Of a stretch of 15,098 nt of DNA, positions 1 through 6,332 are shown one piece after another (the stretch's first letter is position 1; each line of letters begins with the position of its first letter). The notes below the pieces were generated by a model. It saw only the letters and a list, made by a program, of their open reading frames with translations. It did not search any database and was not told where the DNA came from. Made by a program: the position numbers and the translations under genes. The stretch covers positions 1 to 15,098 of the forward strand of contig DWZY01000081.1 in the NCBI GenBank assembly GCA_019117325.1, written 5' to 3'. This DNA is from Candidatus Brevibacterium intestinigallinarum. GTDB lineage: Bacteria; Actinomycetota; Actinomycetes; Actinomycetales; Brevibacteriaceae.

Positions 1-490
1 GCATGAGCGGGCTGTCGTGTCCCGCGGCGTGTGCGGCGTGGCCGTCCAGCATCCCCCCAGCCGCGGTCCCGCCCATCGAGTTCGCGAAGTCTGCGGGCAC
101 CCCGACGCCGTGGTGGAACGCGTGGGGGTCACCGGCGGCGGCCGCCTCCTGCGCCGCGCGGCTGGCGGCTGCGCGCCCGGCTCCGGGGCTCGAGGAGCCG
201 GAGGCGTCGAAGATCCAGTGGAACGCGCTCTGGCTGATGCCCACCGAGGCGCTGAGGCGCAGCAGCGACAGCCGCCGGCCTGCCAGCACGACGCTCACGA
301 ACACCGCGAGCACCAGCGGCAGCACGATGCCCAGCAGCACGGGGGCGTGCCCGCCCGCGGCCACGTGGGAGAAGAGCGCGACGAAGGTCGCGAGTGTGCC
401 AGCGGCGACACCGCGGATCAGGCGCGCGTGCGATGTCCCCGCCCGCGCGTCCCGGGAAGCGGGGACAGAAGTCCTCGACATCACGCCCAT
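1..490 (-). CDS. His-rich integral membrane protein, N-terminal part (cut by left edge)
   Basis: This minus-strand frame is open from ATG at 490 to the window edge (163 codons), with an in-frame TGA just upstream that limits the start to ATG 490 or ATG 481. The visible protein has a short polar N-terminus, then hydrophobic segments around residues 23-46 (LIRGVAAGTLATFVALFSHV), 49-69 (VLLGIVLPLVLAVFVSVVLAG) and a weaker third one ending in QSAFHWIFDASG. A loop rich in Ala, Gly and His follows (HAFHHG, then DGHAAHAAGHD). The codon pattern and hydrophobic periodicity mark it as real coding, unlike the other frames here. His clusters facing outside the cell are common in metal- and especially copper-linked actinobacterial membrane proteins, so a metal role is possible, but this is inference. 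The family is not recognised with certainty. It is divergent from the methyltransferase, with only 33 bases between the starts. Confidence 0.72.
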   Translation of the reverse strand, partial: MGVMSRTSVPASRDARAGTSHARLIRGVAAGTLATFVALFSHVAAGGHAPVLLGIVLPLVLAVFVSVVLAGRRLSLLRLSASVGISQSAFHWIFDASGSSSPGAGRAAASRAAQEAAAAGDPHAFHHGVGVPADFANSMGGTAAGGMLDGHAAHAAGHDSPLM

Positions 491-511
491 GATGACAGAT
501 CAGGACCCCCG

Positions 512-517
512 TACGAT
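512..517 (+). promoter_or_regulatory. -10 element of a leaderless methyltransferase promoter
   Basis: The hexamer TACGAT fits the actinobacterial sigma-A -10 consensus (TANNNT). It ends 6 bases before GTG 524, so transcription would begin at or next to the start codon. No Shine-Dalgarno sequence lies before that GTG, consistent with a leaderless mRNA. No good -35 is seen. Confidence 0.5.
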
Positions 518-523
518 GGCCGG

Positions 524-2389
524 GTGCCTCCCACCGCAGCCCCTGATTCTTCGCCGTCACCCTCCCCGTTGTCGTCCCCCTCGTCGCCGTCCTCGCCGCC
601 AGCCCCGCTGCCGCCTGTCCCCGAGCTGGACGACACGGTGCTGGCCGCGCTCGCCTCCGCCCTGCACCGCGCCCGCTTCACCCCAGCGGCCCTGCAGGCG
701 CTCTGGGGCACCGATGCGGACGCCGCGCTCCGGGAGAATGACCCGGCACCGGCGGCTCGCCACTGCCGGCGGGTGCTGACCTCCGCTGGGTCGTCTGGTG
801 ATCGTCGCCTGGCCGCCATCGCCCTGCTCTTCCACCTTGACAGTCCGGTCCCTGCGGAATACGTCATCGAGGCACTGGGCGAAGACCTCGTTGCGTCCCT
901 GCAGGGCGGGGGACTGCTGGTCACAGCCGAGGCTGAGGCCGGTGTCGAGGGCGATAGCGCCGTCGAGGCCGGGGCTGGTGACGCTGCCATGGCTGGTGCC
1001 GATCCCGAGGCCGGGGCCGGAGCTGGTGCCGAGGCCGCCGCTGGTGCTGCTGCCGGGGCTGGACACGATGATGCTGCCCCGCAGCTCCTTTGCTCCGTCC
1101 TTGCTCTCACCTGCCATCCCCTACCGGTGGGCGTTCCGCGGGGGATCATGCCGGGTGACGACACACTGCTTCTGGTCGCGGACCACGGCACTCTCACCCG
1201 CCCCGATGCGCTCGAGGGTGAGTACGTCCTGGGCCACGGCGGCGCCGGACGCACGCTGCTGGACATCACCCCGCGGGGGCGCGTCGACCTCGCCGCGGAC
1301 ATCGGCACCGGGTGCGGCATCCAGGCCGTGCTGCTCGCACGGCACGCGGAGAGAGTCATCGCGACCGACTTGTCCCAGCGGGCCCTCGACATCGCGCGGC
1401 TCACCGTGGGGCTGGCCGGCGTCGCCGACCGTGTCGAGTTCCGTGCCGGATCCCTCTACGACCCCCTTCCCGAGGCCGTCGACCTCCTCGTCTCCAACCC
1501 TCCATTCGTCATCACACCACGCGGCACGGACACAGCCTTCCGCTACCGCGACGGCGGGAGGGCCGGTGACGCGATCATGCGAGACATGGTGGCCTCTGCC
1601 CCCGCGCACCTGCGGCCGGGCGGCCTCGCGGTCATGCTGGGCAACTGGGAGATCGGCGGCGACCGGACACCGCCCACCGGGTGGCTGGATGGGGACGCAG
1701 GACCGGACGGGACTGCAGGACTGGACGGGACTGCAGGACTGGACAGGACTGCAGAGGCGACCACGACCTCGGCAATGGTCATCGAACGGCAGCGCATGCG
1801 GCCGGCCGCCTATGCGCGCACCTGGATCCGGGACGGGGGAGTGGCGCGGGCCTCGGCCCGCTGGCACGCCGACGTTGACCGGTGGCTGGGCGACTTCGAG
1901 GCCCGAGGAGTCGATGAGGTGGCCTTCGGGTGGATCCTCCTCCGCAGGGAGGAGGAGCCCACGCGCTCGCCACTGCGCGACCTCGCGGTCATCGAGTCGG
2001 GCCCCGGCTCCAACCCGGTGGGCCTCGCGGCTTTCCTCGAGACGCGCATGGGCCTGCTCGACTGGTTGGCCTCGGCGGATGATGACGAGCTGGCCGCGAC
2101 GTCCTACCAGCTGGCGGCCGATGTCACGGAGCACCGGCATCTGCGTCCGGGAGCGGACGATCCGACCATGATCACGATCGAGCAGGGCGGCGGCCTCGCG
2201 CAGACGTTCCAGGCCGATCCGGCGCTCGCGGGCTTCCTGGGAGTGTGCGACGGGACGCTCACTCTGGCGCAGATCGCGGCCGCGCTGGCGCACCTGCTCG
2301 GGGTCGAGGAGGAAGCGCTCGCCCGCCAGCTCATCGACCAGGTGCGCACCCTGGTCCCGGCCGCGATCATCGTCCCCGCCACAGACTGA
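524..2389 (+). CDS. SAM-dependent methyltransferase with NPPF motif (DUF7059/PrmC-like)
   Basis: A 621-residue class I methyltransferase. SAM-binding motif I is D259-I-G-T-G-C-G-I, the following acidic strand is VIATDLS, and the catalytic motif is N325-P-P-F. NPPF/NPPY motifs belong to enzymes that methylate amino or amide nitrogens (HemK/PrmC, RsmC and DNA N6-adenine families); the real substrate here is unknown. The architecture of an N-terminal helical domain, a central methyltransferase fold and a C-terminal domain of about 200 residues matches the actinobacterial family usually found beside topA. Two low-complexity inserts are present: an Ala/Gly/Glu-rich stretch near residues 137-184 and a repeat-encoded stretch near 390-411. 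The frame stays open far upstream to base 17, but that part is antisense to the membrane protein. GTG 524 is chosen because a -10 hexamer lies 6 bases before it and the Pro/Ser-rich N-terminus begins there. Confidence 0.85.
   Translation: MPPTAAPDSSPSPSPLSSPSSPSSPPAPLPPVPELDDTVLAALASALHRARFTPAALQALWGTDADAALRENDPAPAARHCRRVLTSAGSSGDRRLAAIALLFHLDSPVPAEYVIEALGEDLVASLQGGGLLVTAEAEAGVEGDSAVEAGAGDAAMAGADPEAGAGAGAEAAAGAAAGAGHDDAAPQLLCSVLALTCHPLPVGVPRGIMPGDDTLLLVADHGTLTRPDALEGEYVLGHGGAGRTLLDITPRGRVDLAADIGTGCGIQAVLLARHAERVIATDLSQRALDIARLTVGLAGVADRVEFRAGSLYDPLPEAVDLLVSNPPFVITPRGTDTAFRYRDGGRAGDAIMRDMVASAPAHLRPGGLAVMLGNWEIGGDRTPPTGWLDGDAGPDGTAGLDGTAGLDRTAEATTTSAMVIERQRMRPAAYARTWIRDGGVARASARWHADVDRWLGDFEARGVDEVAFGWILLRREEEPTRSPLRDLAVIESGPGSNPVGLAAFLETRMGLLDWLASADDDELAATSYQLAADVTEHRHLRPGADDPTMITIEQGGGLAQTFQADPALAGFLGVCDGTLTLAQIAAALAHLLGVEEEALARQLIDQVRTLVPAAIIVPATD
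1691..1754 (+). repeat. 18-bp in-frame tandem repeat inside the methyltransferase gene
   Basis: The unit GGGACTGCAGGACTGGAC occurs at 1709-1726 and again exactly at 1727-1744. A degenerate copy precedes it (1691-1708) and a partial copy follows (1745-1754). The repeats encode GTAGLD units. Because the period is a multiple of 3, gain or loss of a copy keeps the frame. Confidence 0.85.
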
Positions 2390-2453
2390 GCGCGGGCGGC
2401 GCACGGGCCGGTCGCGTGTGGGACGGCGGGAATGGCGCGTCCGTTGCTGGTGC

Positions 2454-2459
2454 TACATT
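2454..2459 (+). promoter_or_regulatory. Possible -10 element for topA
   Basis: TACATT fits TANNNT in the 142-base gap between the methyltransferase stop and topA. It would start a leader of roughly 66 bases. No convincing -35 is visible at the right spacing. The topA start has a clear ribosome binding site (GAAAGGAA, 2521-2528), consistent with a leadered mRNA. Confidence 0.35.
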
Positions 2460-2531
2460 GTGCACACATCCGACCGCAGCAGGATCCGCTGTGCCTGAAA
2501 GCGTGCTCGTGAGAACAGGCGAAAGGAATAC

Positions 2532-5390
2532 ATGGCCGCCACCACCACCCCCCGCAGACTCGTGATCGTCGAGTCGCCCACCAAGGCCCGCACCATCGTG
2601 GGATACCTGGGGGACGGCTATGACGTGACCGCGTCCGTCGGTCACATCCGCGACCTGCCGCAGCCCTCGGAGCTGCCCGCGGACATGAAGAAGGGGCCCT
2701 ACGGTCGGTTCGCCGTCGACGTCGACTCCGGCTTCACCCCCTACTACCGGGTGGATCCGGACAAGAAGAAGAAGGTCACGGAGCTCAAGAAGCTCCTCAA
2801 GGATGCGGACGAGCTCTACCTCGCAACCGATGAGGACCGCGAGGGCGAGGCCATCGCGTGGCACCTCCTGGAGGTCCTCAAGCCCACGATCCCCGTCAAG
2901 CGGATGGTGTTCCACGAGATCACCCCGGAGGCGATCGAGCGCGCGCTGGAGAACACCCGCGAGCTGGACGTCGACCTGGTCGACGCGCAGGAGACCCGCC
3001 GCATCCTCGACCGCCTGTACGGTTACGAGGTCTCCCCGGTGCTGTGGCGCAAGGTCCGCGCGGGCCTGTCCGCCGGCCGCGTCCAGTCGGTCGCGACACG
3101 CCTGGTCGTCGAGCGCGAGCGGGAACGGATGGCGTTCATCTCCGCCGGCTACTGGGACCTGGACATCACCCTCGCCGAGGCCGGGGGCGGCACTCCGTTC
3201 AAGGCCCGCCTGGACTCGGTGGATGAGACGAAGGTCGCGACCGGTCGCGACTTCGACGACCGCGGCCAGCTCAAGTCCTCGTCGAAGGCCGTCGTCCTGG
3301 ACGAGGCGCAGGCGACCTCGCTGTCGGACGCGCTGAGCGGCACCGCGAAGGACGCGCTGACGGTGACGTCGCTGGAGACGAAGCCGTACACCCGGCGCCC
3401 GGCCGCACCGTTCACCACCTCGACCCTGCAGCAGGAGGCGGGCCGCAAGCTGCGCATGTCCTCCCGCCAGGCGATGCGGGTGGCCCAGTCGCTGTACGAG
3501 AACGGCTACATCACGTACATGCGTACGGACTCCACCCAGCTGTCCGGCCAGGCGATCGCCGCCGCGCGCAACCAGGTCGCTGAGCTGTACGGGCCGGAGT
3601 ACGTGCCGTCGCAGCCCCGCGCCTACGGCAAGAAGGCCAAGGCCGCGCAGGAGGCGCACGAGGCGATCCGACCGGCAGGCGACCACTTCCGCACGCCCGC
3701 GCAGGTGTCGTCCTCGATCAGCGGTGACGAGTTCCGGCTCTACGAGCTCATCTGGAAGCGGACCGTCGCCTCGCAGATGGCGGATGCGAAGGGTTCGACC
3801 GCGACGATGCGGTTCACCGCGGACCTGACGACGGCCTCGGCGGGGCTTGCCGCCGGGGGCTGGCAGGCGGCGCCGGCAGCGGCCGGCTTCACGACCTCGG
3901 GCACGGTCATCACGTTCAAGGGCTTCCTCGCCGCCTACGAGGAGGGCCGCGACGTCGAGCGGTACGCGGAGTCCGGGAAGGACTCCGGCGAGTCGCGGCT
4001 GCCGGACGTCAAGGAGGGCGACGCGATCTCCGTCGACCAGGTGGCGCCGGACGGTCACACGACCGCTCCGCCGCCCCGCTTCACGGAGGCCAGCCTCGTC
4101 AAGCGGCTCGAGGAGCTGGGGATCGGCCGCCCGTCGACGTACGCGGCGACGATCTCCACGATCCAGGACCGCGGCTACGTGACGAACCGCGGGAACGCAC
4201 TGGTGCCCAGCTGGGTCGCGTTCTCCGTCACCCGGCTGCTCGAGGAGCACTTCGCCGGCCTGGTCGACTACCAGTTCACCGCGGACCTCGAGGCGGATCT
4301 CGACCAGATCGCCGGGGGCCGCGAGGACCGCACCCAGTGGCTGCACGACTTCTACTTCGGCGCGGACGGCGAGGGCGCGAAGCCCGGCCTCAAGACCGTC
4401 GTCGACGACCTGGGCGACATCGATGCGCGTGAGATCAACTCCGTGACGATCGCGGATGGCATCGTGCTGCGGGTGGGCCGCTACGGCCCTTACCTCGAGG
4501 TCGCACCGGAGAAGGAGGGCGACGACCCGGGCCGCGTGTCCGTGCCGGACGACCTCGCACCGGACGAGCTGACGGAGGAGTCCGCGCGAGAGCTCATCCG
4601 CACGCAGGGCACCGGCGACCGCGAGCTGGGCACGGATCCGGAGACCGGGCACACGATCGTCGCGAAGTCCGGCCGCTTCGGCCCCTACGTGACCGAGGTG
4701 CTGCCGGAGCCGGAGGAGAAGCCCAAGCGGGGTGCGAAGAAGCCCAAGCCGCGCACCGCCTCGCTCTTCAAGTCGATGGAGCCCACGACCGTGACGCTCG
4801 AGCAGGCGCTGCGCCTGCTGACCCTGCCCCGCACCGTGGGCGAGGACGCCGAGGGCACGCCCATCACCGCGCAGAACGGTCGCTACGGCCCGTACCTCAA
4901 GAAGGGGACGGACTCGCGGTCGCTGGAGCGCGAGGAGCAGATCTTCGACATCACGCTCGACGAGGCGCTGGAGATCTACTCGAAGCCCAAGCAGCGCCGC
5001 GGCCAGACGGCGGCGGCTCCGCTCAAGGAGTTGGGTGAGGATCCGGAGTCGAAGAAGCCTGTCGTCGTGAAGGACGGGCGCTTCGGCCCGTATGTCACGG
5101 ACGGCACGACGAACGCGACGCTGCGCAAGGATGACTCCGTCGAGGGGATCACCGCGACGCGGGCCTTCGAGCTCCTGGCGGAGAAGCGGGCGAAGGGTCC
5201 GGCGAAGAAGCGCACGACGACGCGGAAGACCACGGCCTCGAAGACCACGGCGTCGAAGACGACCGCGGCGTCGAAGACGACTGCGGCCAAGAAGTCGACA
5301 TCGTCCACGACTGCGAAGAAGAGCGGGTCCACGACGACCGCGAAGAAGACGACGACGGCGAAGCGGACCTCAACGCCCAAGACGCCGTGA
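2532..5390 (+). CDS. topA: DNA topoisomerase I (type IA)
   Basis: A 952-residue enzyme that relaxes negative supercoils by transient single-strand cleavage through a 5'-phosphotyrosine. The Toprim domain opens with VIVESPTKA (E14) and carries the metal-binding acidic set D100-E-D102-R-E104. The active-site tyrosine is Y329 in YITYMRTDS. There are no tetracysteine zinc fingers; instead four topoisomerase C-terminal repeats are seen, each with a GR(Y/F)GPY core, at about residues 649, 714, 783 and 849. A basic tail from about residue 892 is built of Lys, Thr, Ser and Ala. This layout is typical of actinobacteria, where the repeats and basic tail help DNA binding and processivity. ATG 2532 follows GAAAGGAA by three bases (ATA) and begins the expected MAATTTPRRLVIVESP sequence. 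It is probably essential and the sole type IA enzyme, although that cannot be seen here. Confidence 0.98.
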   Translation: MAATTTPRRLVIVESPTKARTIVGYLGDGYDVTASVGHIRDLPQPSELPADMKKGPYGRFAVDVDSGFTPYYRVDPDKKKKVTELKKLLKDADELYLATDEDREGEAIAWHLLEVLKPTIPVKRMVFHEITPEAIERALENTRELDVDLVDAQETRRILDRLYGYEVSPVLWRKVRAGLSAGRVQSVATRLVVERERERMAFISAGYWDLDITLAEAGGGTPFKARLDSVDETKVATGRDFDDRGQLKSSSKAVVLDEAQATSLSDALSGTAKDALTVTSLETKPYTRRPAAPFTTSTLQQEAGRKLRMSSRQAMRVAQSLYENGYITYMRTDSTQLSGQAIAAARNQVAELYGPEYVPSQPRAYGKKAKAAQEAHEAIRPAGDHFRTPAQVSSSISGDEFRLYELIWKRTVASQMADAKGSTATMRFTADLTTASAGLAAGGWQAAPAAAGFTTSGTVITFKGFLAAYEEGRDVERYAESGKDSGESRLPDVKEGDAISVDQVAPDGHTTAPPPRFTEASLVKRLEELGIGRPSTYAATISTIQDRGYVTNRGNALVPSWVAFSVTRLLEEHFAGLVDYQFTADLEADLDQIAGGREDRTQWLHDFYFGADGEGAKPGLKTVVDDLGDIDAREINSVTIADGIVLRVGRYGPYLEVAPEKEGDDPGRVSVPDDLAPDELTEESARELIRTQGTGDRELGTDPETGHTIVAKSGRFGPYVTEVLPEPEEKPKRGAKKPKPRTASLFKSMEPTTVTLEQALRLLTLPRTVGEDAEGTPITAQNGRYGPYLKKGTDSRSLEREEQIFDITLDEALEIYSKPKQRRGQTAAAPLKELGEDPESKKPVVVKDGRFGPYVTDGTTNATLRKDDSVEGITATRAFELLAEKRAKGPAKKRTTTRKTTASKTTASKTTAASKTTAAKKSTSSTTAKKSGSTTTAKKTTTAKRTSTPKTP
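5218..5375 (+). repeat. Low-complexity repeat encoding the basic topA tail
   Basis: Imperfect repeats of about 15 bases encode successive KTTAS/KTTAAK units (ASKTTASKTTAASKTTAAKK and more). The codons alternate AAG with ACG/ACC/ACT and TCG, so the DNA itself is repetitive and could vary in copy number between strains. Confidence 0.7.
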
Positions 5391-5394
5391 TGGT

Positions 5395-5454
5395 CTGAGG
5401 CGCTGGGGTTCTGAGGCGCTGGGGCCAGTTGGCCCCAGCGCCCCAGCGCCTCAG
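5395..5454. terminator. Nested hairpin between convergent topA and ligase genes
   Basis: An inner perfect hairpin pairs CGCTGGGGCC (5417-5426) with GGCCCCAGCG (5431-5440) across the loop AGTT. An outer pairing joins CTGAGGCGCTGGGG (5395-5408) to its exact complement at 5441-5454. The left arm is duplicated: the same 14-mer occurs again at 5411-5424. With no U-tract on either side, it would be an actinobacterial-type hairpin terminator working in both directions. Confidence 0.75.
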
Positions 5455-5458
5455 TGCC

Positions 5459-6244
5459 TCAGAGCCGGTGCGCCTCGAGGTGGCCGGTCGCGGCCTGTGC
5501 GTCCGCGGCCGTCAGTTCTCCGGGGATGAGGTCGTATTCGCGGGCGTAGTGGTCCAGGAGGGCCTGCTCGACGGCGGCGACCTCGGTGCCGGGATGGACC
5601 TCGGAGATCGAGCCCCCGGTCGCGGGGTCCCACTCGAGGCCCAGTGCGGACTGCACGTCCGTGAGGACGGCGCGGATGGGATCAGGATCCTCGACGATGA
5701 TCGAGGAGGAGAACAGCCACGCGCCGCCCACGACGCGCTGGGCCGTCCCGATCGCCTTGATCCGGCCTGCCACGTTGACGCTGTGCTCCCCGGGGCAGTA
5801 CTCGCCGGGGATCTCGCCCATGTGCGCGTCGATCCCGATGTCGCGCAGCGCGGCGGCGTACATCTCGCCGAAGCGCACGAACCGGTCCTGCGTGCGGGAC
5901 AGCTGCTGCGGCGCGGGCTCGATGTGGTCGACCACCAGGCTGCCGGGGTGATAGGCAGCGACCCGGCCCCCCAGTGTGCGCAGCGCGGGAGTGAACCCGC
6001 GGGCCCGGGCGGCCTCGATCGCGTCGGGGAAGCCGGGCAGGAACCGGTCGCGCCCGCCGAATGCCACGGTGCGGGCGGGCCGATAGATCCGCAGGAGGGG
6101 GCCTCGGTCGCCGGTCTTCACCCGGTCCAGCAGACCGCGTGCCAGCGCGAGGTCGGCGATCGCGTCCTCGGGGCCGTGCTGCACGACGGTGAGCGAGGGA
6201 CGAGCGGTGGTCGCGGGGGCCTGCGGGGGTGTGGGACTCTGCAC
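5459..6244 (-). CDS. Lipoate-protein ligase / octanoyltransferase family protein
   Basis: A 261-residue protein of the biotin/lipoate ligase fold (LplA/LipM group), which attaches lipoate or octanoate to lipoyl domains of 2-oxoacid dehydrogenases and GcvH. Visible signatures are LGGRVAAYHPG (residues 91-101), which replaces the usual RR-x-x-GGG motif, and VNVAGRIKAIGTAQRVVGG, where K163 matches the conserved acyl-adenylate/acyl-binding lysine. C150 in GEYCPGEHS could be the thioester cysteine of a LipM-type transferase; this is inference. Start choice: the frame extends upstream to 6553 but overlaps the divergent gene. GTG 6244 sits 6 bases after a TACCCT hexamer, implying a leaderless start, and gives the normal family length. 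Convergent with topA and divergent from the tmk fusion. Which acyl donor it uses cannot be told from sequence. Confidence 0.85.
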   Translation of the reverse strand: MQSPTPPQAPATTARPSLTVVQHGPEDAIADLALARGLLDRVKTGDRGPLLRIYRPARTVAFGGRDRFLPGFPDAIEAARARGFTPALRTLGGRVAAYHPGSLVVDHIEPAPQQLSRTQDRFVRFGEMYAAALRDIGIDAHMGEIPGEYCPGEHSVNVAGRIKAIGTAQRVVGGAWLFSSSIIVEDPDPIRAVLTDVQSALGLEWDPATGGSISEVHPGTEVAAVEQALLDHYAREYDLIPGELTAADAQAATGHLEAHRL

Positions 6245-6250
6245 GGTTCC

Positions 6251-6256
6251 AGGGTA
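6251..6256 (-). promoter_or_regulatory. -10 element of a leaderless ligase promoter
   Basis: TACCCT on the minus strand ends 6 bases before GTG 6244. No Shine-Dalgarno sequence is present. The same hexamer drives the divergent tmk fusion gene from 6320-6325. Confidence 0.55.
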
Positions 6257-6319
6257 GCGAGCGGAGCCGCGAGCGCGTCCCGTGCGTCTCGCGGCCCCGG
6301 CCGTGTCCGAGGTCGCGGG

Positions 6320-6325
6320 TACCCT
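6320..6325 (+). promoter_or_regulatory. -10 element of a leaderless tmk-fusion promoter
   Basis: TACCCT lies 7 bases before GTG 6333. No ribosome binding site precedes that codon. It faces away from the identical element at 6251-6256 within the 88-base divergent region. Confidence 0.55.
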
Positions 6326-6332
6326 TGCAGAC

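Noticed and set aside
17..523. N-terminal extension of the methyltransferase frame
   Set aside because: The translation is His/Arg/Gly-rich noise and lies antisense to a real membrane protein. The leaderless GTG at 524 is better supported.
2367..4652. Long open frame (761 codons) antisense to topA
   Set aside because: It is Arg/Gly/Leu-rich with no domain-like pattern and lies wholly opposite the conserved topoisomerase. Long antisense frames are expected at this GC content.
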